From contig OX328108.1 of the NCBI GenBank assembly GCA_946811185.2, positions 21,275,239-21,339,238 of the forward strand: a DNA stretch of 64,000 nt, given 5' to 3'. Below the pieces are notes generated by a model. The model did not search any database, was not told the origin of the DNA, and was given only the letters and a program-made list of their open reading frames with translations. Shown in pieces: positions 12,088-20,863 of the stretch. The translations under genes and the position numbers were made by a program. This stretch comes from Hippopus hippopus (Eukaryota > Mollusca > Bivalvia > Cardiida > Cardiidae). Position 1 is the first letter of the stretch, and each line of letters opens with the position of its first letter.

Positions 12088-12210
12088 CAATTATTTACCA
12101 AGACAGATGACTTTTAAATTTTTAAAGTGCAAGGGTGTTCTTTTTAAAATAAAAGTTTTGAGTTGTTTCTTTGGCTCTGCATTTCTCATAATGGGTCCCT
12201 ATCAAACTTT

Positions 12211-12732
12211 AAACAAGAGCTGTCCAAAAGACGGTGCGCTCGACTTTTGTCTGTTGGATAATAACTAAATTTCTAAGTTGAATGAGGGCCATTACTCTAC
12301 AGAAATGAACTTTGATAGTTTTTGAGAAATGCTACAACGACAATTCTACTAAATTTTTAAGTCAAACAAGAGCCATAACTCTAGTAAAATGAATTTTAGG
12401 ATTACCAACTCTTTTGAAATTGATTCCCCATTTCATAAACAAGTTTCAAGCGAATACCTTTGATAGTTTTTAGGTTGAAACACCAAGTCAAATTTCTAAG
12501 TTGAACAAGGGCCATAACTCTGAAAAAATTAATTTTAGGATTATCTGCTCTTTTGAAATGGATTCCCCTTTTCATAATAAACAAGTATTCCAAGTTTCAA
12601 ATGAATACCTCACATAGTTTTTGAGAAATGGACACCAACAAAAAACTTAACCAATGCAGAAGCAGCTGCAGATGCTGACGACCCGACTTCGACTATAGCC
12701 CTACTTCTTTCTTCGAATAGTTGAGCCAAAAA
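12211..12732 (+). mobile_element. tandem-core element, family 4
   Basis: The block starts AACAAGAGCTGTCCAAAAGA and ends near TAGTTGAGCCAAAAA. Inside, the phrases AAATTTCTAAGTTGAA, GGGCCATAACTCT and TAGTTTTTGAGAAATG recur two to three times. The start (AACAAGAG) and end (GAGCYAAAA) words match the other tandem-core families, although the core is different. No gene is present. Confidence 0.5.
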
Positions 12733-13068
12733 TCAGTGTTGGGGACACATTTATGTCTAATATTTCTTATACACATTTAAGGATAGAAAATTTCAGTTTA
12801 CTATGAAGCTTCAGTTCAGTTTTTACTATGCACTCAATCTAATTGACAGTTCAGTTTTTTTTTTATTATGCACTCAATCTATATGACAACTATGCAAATG
12901 TGAAGCATCATTTGATTATAAATTACATTTGAACAGTTATTGTACAAAAAAAAATTTCCAACATTATAAAGGAAAAGATTTTAAAGTCAAGAAAACCGTA
13001 GTAATGATGCTCTCACTGCATTATGACCTACTTACAAATTTTAATTTGCAATATGTCAAATATCATTT
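12733..13068. other. AT-rich non-coding
   Basis: Left flank of the DDE/OTU transposon. A local duplication of TTCAGTTTTTACTATGCACT (at about 12813 and 12850) is visible; nothing else is recognised. Confidence 0.4.
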
Positions 13069-13100
13069 CGCCCCCTTGGAGCAAGAGGGTACCAAGTGAC
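13069..13100 (+). repeat. left terminal inverted repeat
   Basis: Reads CGCCCCCTTGGAGCAA followed by GAGGGTACCAAGTGAC. It matches the complement of 17436-17467 at 29 of 32 positions; the three differences are G/A, G/A and T/A. Confidence 0.9.
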
Positions 13101-13278
13101 TTTTTCATAGTTTTGAGAAAATCGAGTTTAAAGATTCAGACAGCTATATCAAATCAGGTTTTTAATCAGAGAATCTCATATTTGGTAAGTAGATAGTTAT
13201 GACCAATACCTGAATACACTAAATTTGACAAACAAATCCCTTCATCAATAAGCAATATTTGATTGGTTTTATATTTTG

Positions 13279-13410
13279 GTACCTTTTTGCAGTAAGTATT
13301 TTTGAATATTTTTAGTGTCAATAAGGAACCATGTGATGAAAGGGTACCTTTTTGCATTTATCAAATTCGCTGTATACAGTTAAATATTAAGTTAAAAAGT
13401 ACCTTATAAC
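13279..13410 (+). repeat. subterminal GGTACC motifs, left side
   Basis: GGTACCTTTTTGC occurs at 13279 and 13343 and a shorter AGTACCTTATAAC at about 13398. With the copy embedded in the terminal repeat, the left end holds four such sites. Subterminal repeats of this kind are transposase binding sites in several DNA transposon families; that role here is inferred. Confidence 0.7.
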
Positions 13411-13873
13411 AATATGGCTCCTTCTTGCATAAAAATTTATTTGAAAGTAACAATTTGTTTTACTAGAATTACTTTTAATCTAACACAAAAAAATGTATTC
13501 ACATAATTTTTCACTTAAAACTTGTTTTCCTTGTAAATCATTTAGATTTATGCATTAAATTTCAATATAATCACAATTCCAATATCAGTTTAGCGTAAAA
13601 AGTCAAATGAATGTATTCTTGTATTTTTACAACTGACTTCGCTTGACTATGTGATTATCATTTCAAATGTATTAAGTGATTTATTCATCATCAGTGTCAT
13701 CGTCGTCAGATTCAAAGAGAAGATAGTCTTTCTCTGTTTTGCTTGTTTGTAGAGCTAAATAAAACTAGTGAAATTCTTCTGGTATTATTTCCTTTGTGCA
13801 TAATCCAACCAAGTCAGCTTTCTTTTGAACAGACACTTGCTGTTTTGAATCATAACACATTTTCAAATCTAAG

Positions 13874-14968
13874 TCACTTTGTGGCCATGCGACTTGCCTG
13901 CCTTTGTACCGTGTAAGCATTTTTTGGACATCTATTTCCTGGAATTGATCTGTAGTTTACATATACAGATCTGGGGTTGTCCTTTCGAACTTGAATCCAT
14001 TTTACATTTAGCCAGTGTACTCTTTGTCCAATAACTGTTGTCTTAAGATTCGGACAGTGTTTCTTTGCAAAATCCTTAAAATCAATAACATGGTTAAACT
14101 TCATAGGAACAGCGATGTATGGCTGAGATTTTCTTGCAAGAGTAATTAAAGTGCACCACTGTGATGGAACATATACTGGTGTTATCTTCTTCGCCCCTTC
14201 AATAGTAGAGTGAACAGAATCACACTCCATCTGTGAATGGCCTGAGACAAGAAATTTGTGACTGATTTTCTTTAAGTTGGGTACCTGTGACAAAGTATAC
14301 AAAAGCGATGTAGTTACATATTTGTTTCTGTTTTGTCCTCCGCAAGAGTCAGAAAAGTATATTATTTCCTGGATATTTTGCCTTTGACAAACTGACAGTA
14401 TATTCTTTAATAAACAAGTTGCTATTTCACATGAACCACGTTTACACTGTGTTTCATCCCAAACATGACAAAAAACTTGCTTGTCACCAAAAAAGTATAT
14501 TGTCAAATTATAACAGCACAATTTTCTGGAGTAGTAAAGTTCACTGACAAGAGAACATGGTGTTGTTAGGACACCCAGTAGATCAAAAGTTGCTACATAC
14601 AAGCTGTGGTCGGTTTTAGCTCTTTCCTTGTCTTTCGATTTTTCCTCTGGAGCCCTTTCTTTATTCAACTGGTGTATATCATACTCATGTTGAAATGTTT
14701 CAGTAAGTGATCCAGCAGCTTTTCTCCTATTGTACAAGGTGCACATTGAGCACTGGTCTTTCTTTGGCTTATAAAAGGCGAGATTGAAGTTCTCACAGAA
14801 AACCTTTCGATACAATGATTCTTTAGCAAATGGTTTTCCTTTCTTCTCACATTCACTTTTATATAATTCCCACATCTTTTGTATGTTCAAATCATGGGAT
14901 AAGTACTCTTTTTTGGAAGATTTCCTAGCATAGTGAGATTCCATTTTTGGAAAAGATTCAATGTGACT
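13874..14968 (-). CDS. transposon protein, C-terminal RNase H-like DDE part
   Basis: This part follows directly, in the same frame, after the TAG at 14971-14969. Its first eight codons (SHIESFPK) precede the first ATG at 14944, and together with what lies before the stop they match a common 'HI..FP..ESHY.R' transition in this protein family. Numbered from that ATG, a zinc-type CSMC lies at 65-68, a catalytic-type aspartate in ATFDLLGVL at 121, YYSRKLCCYNLTIY at 137-150, WDE at 162-164, FSDSCGGQNRN with aspartate 199, and GHSQMECDSVHSTIE with aspartate 242 and glutamate 249. The order of acidic residues and the 'D..GGQN.N' phrase fit an RNase H-fold transposase (Pfam DUF7869-like, from memory). 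Expected role: cutting and joining element ends in the nucleus. It ends with TAA-type termination after RMATK at 13874. Without readthrough this half would need an independent start. Confidence 0.75.
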   Translation of the reverse strand, partial: SHIESFPKMESHYARKSSKKEYLSHDLNIQKMWELYKSECEKKGKPFAKESLYRKVFCENFNLAFYKPKKDQCSMCTLYNRRKAAGSLTETFQHEYDIHQLNKERAPEEKSKDKERAKTDHSLYVATFDLLGVLTTPCSLVSELYYSRKLCCYNLTIYFFGDKQVFCHVWDETQCKRGSCEIATCLLKNILSVCQRQNIQEIIYFSDSCGGQNRNKYVTTSLLYTLSQVPNLKKISHKFLVSGHSQMECDSVHSTIEGAKKITPVYVPSQWCTLITLARKSQPYIAVPMKFNHVIDFKDFAKKHCPNLKTTVIGQRVHWLNVKWIQVRKDNPRSVYVNYRSIPGNRCPKNAYTVQRQASRMATK

Positions 14969-16633
14969 CTAAATGAAGTTGACTGTCTCTTGATCTATCT
15001 TATTGGCAGATGGTGCTTTCCCTCTCATATCTTTTCCACTGTAAGCTCCATGTTTCTTTTTGGAAAGAGTGTAATCAATTGTTTTTCTTCCAATATCTAA
15101 TGTGCGTGTAAAGAAGTTTCTGCATACCCGTTCCTTTCTCTCATTGTAGGCAAGATAAAATTTTTGTGAATACTTTCTCTTTCCCTTTCCCTCCCGAGTA
15201 GGTGGAACTCTTTCAACCATATCACAAATGAATTGTCTTTGGCGCTCAACGTTTCCCAAGCTGTAGTATAATTCAAATATTTCTCTCTGTTGGTCTTCTG
15301 TAAATTTTTCGCCACATTTAAATTTGAATTTGCTGCAGGTGTGTTCTTGGAGCTTTCTCGCTGACATGGCTTTTCCAGAAGCAGAAATATATTCCTTTCC
15401 TTCATTCTTTTGTTGTTTTCTTATTCTTCTCTTCCATTTTTCAGGGTTCTTTCCTTTCTTCCGATTTGACAGTTTCTTCATTGGACTTTTATATGATGCC
15501 CTCTTATGGGGTGTACACTGGTCATTAGAAGTCGTAGTGCCTGTTGATAATGCCTTTTCCATAGAGTTTGAGCTGCTGTCTTTACTTGTCACAATATTTG
15601 GTACATTCGGCTTTGCAGGAGAGAAATTTGAAATAGTCTTTGTTGCATCATAGTGTTCTTGGCCCTTCATTGCAGTATAAGCAAGATTAATGACTTTTTC
15701 TGTTGCCTCTTTAGGTTTAATGTCAAAAACGGGTGTTGATATTGAGCTAGAATATATCCTCAATGTATATTTGTAATAATTAGCTATTGCTAAAGGAATG
15801 ATGTCAGCTATGTCAACATTCCATTTTCCACCAACTTTTAACTCATTCAACTTGCTCAGGAATTGTTCTTTGTTGTGAACATCTTTACTAGGACAAAATG
15901 ACATGTATTTGTCAGCTTCTGAGGCCATAAAGTCACACGCCTTGGTTCTTAATTCAGTATGATTTTCATCAATATTTCCACTGTTAATCACTGATTGGAA
16001 AAAACAGTTACCATCTCCAGTGATACTGACTCTGCAGAGCTCATTATTTGCCAAAAGAGTACCAAGTCTTGATAAATGAGACTGTAGTACAGTAGTTTTA
16101 ATGGTATGAAGTTTTTTGCTTATCTGTTTTGCTTTGTCCATGTCACTCAAAGAAGCCCTTTTCTTACGTCTGTTTTGTAAAATAGTAAGTTTTTCTCTGA
16201 GTTTCTTTGCTAGATCAATAGATCTTGACTTTGTCACTCTTATTTCCTTTACTGGTTTAATTTTTGTTGCTTTCTTTTTTGTTTTATCATTGTCTTGATT
16301 TGTTGACTCGGCTGGTGATATCTTTTGTCGTTTCTTCTTCCTTTTACACAAAGTTTCATACTCCGAATCACTTGAATTTATGTCATCTTTTGTTGGTACA
16401 TAACTGACATCAGCATCGCTGTCATCATGCTCTGGCTTGTTACAACTCTCAATTAATTTCCTTCTCACAGAATGTTTCGTTCTTTTTCCAAGTTGAGCAA
16501 GAGGGATGTCATCAGAATCAGTTGTATCTCCATCACCCCCATGTTTCTCAACCAATGTATCACTTTGCACATTTTGTATGTCTGCCATCATCGGATGTGC
16601 ATAATAAATATCATCATCTGACCATTCTTCTGC
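14969..16633 (-). CDS. transposon protein, N-terminal OTU-domain part (exon 2, to in-frame TAG)
   Basis: The exon begins at 16633, right after the acceptor TTTTATTTACAG, with residues AEEWSDDD. Positions below count from the open-frame ATG at 16648, which lies inside the intron and is probably not used. Residues 6-100 are acidic and serine-rich; 101-165 are rich in Lys/Arg, consistent with nuclear targeting. Residues 205-340 form an OTU cysteine protease-like domain: GDGNCFF with Asp212 and Cys215, and EHYDA with His332. Residues 395-420 are again very basic, and RQRQFICDMV and VCRNFFTRTLDIG (about 460-520) match the region that precedes the DDE domain in related proteins. The frame closes with TAG at 14971-14969 but continues open to 13874. 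An OTU domain could remove ubiquitin or similar tags, but what it does for a transposon is unknown. Confidence 0.8.
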   Translation of the reverse strand, partial: AEEWSDDDIYYAHPMMADIQNVQSDTLVEKHGGDGDTTDSDDIPLAQLGKRTKHSVRRKLIESCNKPEHDDSDADVSYVPTKDDINSSDSEYETLCKRKKKRQKISPAESTNQDNDKTKKKATKIKPVKEIRVTKSRSIDLAKKLREKLTILQNRRKKRASLSDMDKAKQISKKLHTIKTTVLQSHLSRLGTLLANNELCRVSITGDGNCFFQSVINSGNIDENHTELRTKACDFMASEADKYMSFCPSKDVHNKEQFLSKLNELKVGGKWNVDIADIIPLAIANYYKYTLRIYSSSISTPVFDIKPKEATEKVINLAYTAMKGQEHYDATKTISNFSPAKPNVPNIVTSKDSSSNSMEKALSTGTTTSNDQCTPHKRASYKSPMKKLSNRKKGKNPEKWKRRIRKQQKNEGKEYISASGKAMSARKLQEHTCSKFKFKCGEKFTEDQQREIFELYYSLGNVERQRQFICDMVERVPPTREGKGKRKYSQKFYLAYNERKERVCRNFFTRTLDIGRKTIDYTLSKKKHGAYSGKDMRGKAPSANKIDQETVNFI

Positions 16634-16968
16634 CTGTAAATAAAACATAATCTCAACTATTGAAGGTAAATAATAGATATGTTCGATATTAAACAGAATT
16701 TTAAAACATTTGCAACTTTCTTTGCCTATAAAACCTTCATAATACAGATGAAATTCCTTTCTCTACAATAATGTTGTTAATTGATATTGTATAGAGGAGA
16801 TAATGAAATCAAATTATCTGTTAATTGTAGAATTAGAGTGGACAATTTAAAGTAGGCTTACTTGTTTTGGTAACAATGCACGTACCAAAAATTAAATTAG
16901 TGCCTAAAAGTAATCAAGGATTAAAGACTTATTTGTGAAAATATAGTTAATCATACAAAAATACTTAC

Positions 16969-16989
16969 AGTCACACTATTAGGCTCCAT
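16969..16989 (-). CDS. short first coding exon of the transposon gene
   Basis: ATG at 16989 opens seven codons (MEPNSVT) that end exactly at a strong donor, GTAAGTAT (16968-16961). The following 335-bp intron ends TTTTATTTACAG at 16634 and joins phase 0 to phase 0 with exon 2. The exon lies inside the inverted ends. It is short, so the support is the donor, acceptor, phase and the lack of any better start; alternatives are an upstream unseen exon or translation from the ATG at 16648. Confidence 0.6.
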
Positions 16990-17154
16990 GTACATCCTCT
17001 AAAATCCTCTTTTCATACAAATTAACACTTGATCATAGTCTTGAAGACGATCTTAAAATGAATGCATTCGGATATTGCGATGTCTCAACTAACAACTAAT
17101 TATAAAGATATCAAATTAGCTTATCAGCATATGGTTTGTGTATCCAGTACAGTG

Positions 17155-17330
17155 CTTAAAGGTACCACTTGACTTATTTGATAAATAATAACAACTCCTT
17201 CCTCAAATTTTCTCTGAGCAAAAAGGTACTATTTTAGAAAAGGTACCTTTTTGCACAAACTGTATGTCACGTGGTACCTTATTACAAATAAAAAAAACAC
17301 TGATTTCTTTGTGGTACCTTTTGACATCAC
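17155..17330 (+). repeat. subterminal GGTACC motifs, right side
   Basis: GGTACCACTTGAC at about 17161, GGTACTATTTTAG at 17226, GGTACCTTTTTGCAC at 17241, GGTACCTTATTAC at 17273 and GGTACCTTTTGAC at 17314. Together with the copy in the right terminal repeat (17443) there are six sites at this end. Confidence 0.7.
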
Positions 17331-17435
17331 CCTATATTGTTGGTATTTAAAGACTTACAGCCTAGAAATTTCTAGACATTAAAGATAGCATTAAGACACA
17401 TCCATTTTTGCAAAAAAGTCATTTTTGCCCAAAAT

Positions 17436-17467
17436 GTCTCTTGGTACCTTTTTGCTCCAAGGGGGCG
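17436..17467 (-). repeat. right terminal inverted repeat
   Basis: Ends GCTCCAAGGGGGCG; complement of the left terminal repeat with three mismatches in 32. It is followed by ATTT, as precedes the left end. Confidence 0.9.
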
Positions 17468-17471
17468 ATTT

Positions 17472-18096
17472 GATTACCTACTACAGTTAAGGACCTCTGG
17501 TCAAGACATGTGATTTGCAATTTATTTTTTGCATTTACAGGAAAGATAACTCCAAAATTAAGACAGCCAGAGTAACTTTTTCACTCTGCACACTTCTCTG
17601 TTGGTACAGGTGTGCATGTAAAATATCAATCTATCTATATGAGAAAATTTTGGTCTTGGAAAGATTTGCAGACAAGAAATGAGCTTTTGCTCAAACTATA
17701 CGGTAGTCTTTGGAAGAAAGAAAACATGGTGAGCAATGCAGTAAATACCCATTACAAGCATTCTCTCTTTTACCCAAAATATTTCCAAAAGCCGTCTACA
17801 TCAAGGCTGTATAAAACAGGGCTTATCTGGTTAAAGTTCAGCTTATTTTTACATTCCTTTTCTTTTACTATTCACATGTATTAGTACAAGTCAAGACCCT
17901 GAATACTTTCTAAAATGGACTGTTATTTGTTAGTTTTGAATCTTTTTGCATCATTCTGACTATAAAACCTCTTCCCTAATATAGATGCATTATATAAGAG
18001 GCTTTTAATAACATTATGGAAAATAAGAAAATGTTTCATAGTGTTTCCAAATTTCACCAAATATTAATAAGATTTTCCATTTTTTTTCCCTTGCAT
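17472..18096. other. non-coding stretch
   Basis: Lies between the transposon and the last exon of an unrecognised minus-strand gene, so part of it is probably that gene's 3' untranslated and downstream region. I see no exon, repeat family or RNA gene in it. Confidence 0.4.
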
Positions 18097-18372
18097 TTAA
18101 ATTAATTTGGAAGAGTCCAAAACTGGCTTCTGCGCAGAGAAGAGTACAATTGTGGAAACATTTCCCTCTGTAATTGTTAGTTGAGTCGACAACGGGATCT
18201 TCTTCTTTAGAGATTCATCCAAGTCTGCACTGCTGCAGTCTAGTGCTTCACGTAGTAACTCTTTGCTTATTTCATATGTGCTAAATTCATTATCTATTTC
18301 CATAATGATGGTGTACTTGTCTTCTCCGGCCTTGCTTGCCTGCAACTCCCCATCTACTTGGGAGGATGGCTT
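18097..18372 (-). CDS. terminal exon of an unrecognised host gene
   Basis: An acceptor, TTTTTCAAACTTGCCAG, ends at 18373 and opens a frame starting KPSSQVDGE and running 91 codons to TAA at 18097, ending DSSKLI. The composition is that of an ordinary globular protein (DKYTIIMEID, YEISKELLREALDC, STQLTITEGNVSTIVLF), unlike the surrounding repeats. The phase (0) agrees with the candidate exon at 19299-19111. I do not recognise the family; no catalytic motif, transmembrane segment or signal peptide is visible. It may be the C-terminus of a host gene or of an old domesticated element. The gene continues upstream, at higher coordinates, beyond what I can assign. Confidence 0.5.
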   Translation of the reverse strand, partial: KPSSQVDGELQASKAGEDKYTIIMEIDNEFSTYEISKELLREALDCSSADLDESLKKKIPLSTQLTITEGNVSTIVLFSAQKPVLDSSKLI

Positions 18373-19110
18373 CTGGCAAGTTTGAAAAAAAAAAAGGCCA
18401 TTGAAATTTCAGAAAAATGAATTTACTTCTGAAAATCAAACAAACTACTTAGTATGAAAGTCCCAAAGAAAAATACTCTGGGCTATTTTTCACACATAAT
18501 TTGTGTTAATAGCAGTTAACTTCGGTTTCTAATTTATAAGCAGCAATGTAAGGATTTTCTGCAGTATCTCTGCACTTTTCTTAATCTATGCCCATAGAAT
18601 TTCTGGTGATAATGGAAATATATAATTTGAGTCACAGTTACTAAATGAGAATTTGAAAGGATCACAGTGGTTCAACTTTTTTCCTTAGCAAATGACAAAG
18701 TAAACAAGCAAGTCAAGATAGCCCTATATCAGTCCCCTGAAAAGGATAGTTGACATTGTTATCAATGCTGATACACCAATACGAATGTCCCAACACATTG
18801 GTAAACAAACGGCCTAAGACCAAATCTCTTCCCAGATCTTAAGTCAGGCCATACAAGGTCTGAAATGAGATTAACTTGTGGACAGTATTGTCAAAGTGGA
18901 ACAATCCTTTTACATCTTAGTGATTCTGTGAAAGATACTGAAAGCCAGGTTGTGACATTACTTTTCTGGCCTTTGTCATATAGAACTTCAGGTGCAACAT
19001 GTAAATGTGCTATGTGTGAACAGACAGACAACTGTCACAATACCAAACCATCACAACTGTTCACAATGAGTGCCAAAGGTAACCTGGGAAGACTAGAGTG
19101 TATTTAAAAC
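18373..19110 (-). other. probable intron
   Basis: Sequence between the two phase-compatible exons. The donor side reads AAG then GTTTTAAAT, a weak donor; the acceptor side has a T-rich tract before CAG. The plus-strand open frame at 18865-19107 has no recognisable content. Confidence 0.4.
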
Positions 19111-19299
19111 CTTAATATCAGTCTTTGTTGTTGTTGATACGGACACCTCATCTCTGTATGTGTTGACAACAACATTTGTTAGCTGTATGTATTGACCCAT
19201 TAGGTTCCAAAAACAGAAACTTGAACTTGCCATGACCTTGACCTTAAACTTACAGACGTGGTCCTTATCTGCAAATATCATCTTTGTGTTGACCGTTGT
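19111..19299 (-). CDS. penultimate exon of the unrecognised host gene
   Basis: The acceptor CTATTTTGCAG ends at 19300; the exon begins ACA (phase 0) with TTVNTKMIFADKD and encodes 63 residues ending TTTKTDIK. The pattern of alternating hydrophobic strands (HVCKFKVKVM, SFCFWNLMGQYIQLTNVVV, YRDEVSVSTT) is consistent with a small beta-barrel such as an OB fold, but this is only a guess from sequence texture. The donor after DIK is weak (AAG/GTTTTA). If it is not spliced there, the frame stops five codons later at 19093. Confidence 0.45.
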
Positions 19300-19517
19300 C
19301 TGCAAAATAGTAGCATATTAATTAATGGCGTTGTATACGTAACATTTTAACGTGCTTTTACATCGACGTCACTTCCTGTGCATATTGTTATTGTATATAC
19401 TTTACTTTCAAGTCACGGAAAGTCAATACATATCAACTTACACAACATCTTTGTATATTTTTACTTACACTGTACGATCAAGTTCGACTGTTCTGCATTA
19501 AGATTCATTCATAACTG
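19300..19517. other. short non-coding gap
   Basis: Between the candidate exon and the tandem-core element; contains the palindrome-like ATCGACGTCACTTCC, otherwise featureless. Confidence 0.3.
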
Positions 19518-20863
19518 AACAAGAGGGCCATTTGCCCTAATGCACTCACCTGAGTAAAGTCATCTATGGTTGATAAGGCTAGAGTGATCCTGGTTTTAAT
19601 GATGTAAAATGCATGCATGTAAGTGACTTACTTTTTTACCAACATGACCTTTTTTTAAAACTTGTCAGAGATATCATCCAGACAAATATTCAGATAATGT
19701 TACATGAGAATCAGACTGAAAATGTAGTCTCTAGACTGCAAACAAGTTTTTTCTAAGATTTGGCCCAGTGACCTACTTTTTGACCTGTTGTGAACCAATT
19801 TCAAACTTGTCTGAGATGAGAATGTGGCTGAAAAAGAGGCCTCTAGACTGCACACAAGGTATTTCTCAGATTAAGTCCGTTGACCTACTTTTAGACCCAA
19901 AAATCAACCAGTTTCAAACTTATTCAAGATATTATCAAGACAAACATTGTGACCAAGTTTTATGAGAATCAGGCTGAAAATGTAGCCTCTAGAGTACAAA
20001 CAAGGTTTTTCTCAGATTTGGCTCAGTGAGCTATTTTTGACTGGACATGACCCATTTTCAAACCTGTCCAGGAATCATCAAGACAAGTATTCTGACCAAG
20101 TTTCATGAGTATCAGACTGAAAAGGTGGCCTCTAGACTGCACACAAGGTTTTTCTAAGATTTAGCCCAGTGACCTACTTTTGACCCTATGTGACCCAATT
20201 TCAAAAATATGTAGGATATCATCAAGACAAATATTCTGATAAAGTTTAATGAATATCAGGCTGAAAATGTGGCCTCTACAGTGCACACAAGGTCTTTTTA
20301 ATATTTAGACCTGTGACCTACCTTTTGGACATAACATAACCCAATTTCAAACTTGTCTAAGATATCATCAAGACAAATGTTCTGACCAACTTACAAGAGT
20401 ATCAGGCTGAAAAATGTGGCCTGTACAGTACACACAAGCTTTTTCTAATTTTCAGCCCTTTGATCTACTTTTTGACCTGAAATGACCAAAACTCAAACTG
20501 GTCCGAGATATAGTCAAGACAAACATTCTGACGTATTAACAAGAACATCAGGCTAAAAATGTGGTCTCTAGAGTGTACACAAGGTTTTTTTTGAAAGATT
20601 TAGCTCTGTGACTTACTTTTTGTCCCAATATAACCAAATTTTGAACTGGTCCAAGATATCAAGACAAACATTGCGACCAAGTTTAATGAGTTTCAATCTG
20701 AAAATGTGGCCTCTAGAGTGCACACAAGATTTCTCTGAGATTTGGCCCAGTGACCTAGTTTGTGACCCCACATTACCCATTTTCAAACTTGTCAATATAT
20801 CTTCAAGACTAACATCCTGACCAAGTTTTAAGATTATGGGACTGAAAATGTGGCCTCTACAGT

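Larger units (their letters stand above)
13069..17467 (-). mobile_element. DNA transposon with OTU and DDE-like domains
   Basis: This 4399-bp block has terminal inverted repeats: the left end starts CGCCCCCTTGGAGCAA and the complement of the right end starts with the same 16 bases, 29 of the first 32 matching. ATTT directly flanks both ends (13065-13068 and 17468-17471), a possible 4-bp target duplication; a 2-bp TT with TCG ends is the alternative reading. The word GGTACCTTTTTGC, or a close form, recurs near both ends. A single minus-strand gene occupies the middle: a short first exon, a 335-bp intron, then one long exon with OTU and RNase H-like domains broken by one stop. The known superfamily is uncertain; 4-bp duplications occur in Sola elements, so this comparison should be made first. 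Confidence 0.85.

Noticed and set aside
11909..12268. 119-codon plus-strand frame
   Set aside because: Crosses the boundary between two tandem-core elements, so it cannot be a conserved gene.
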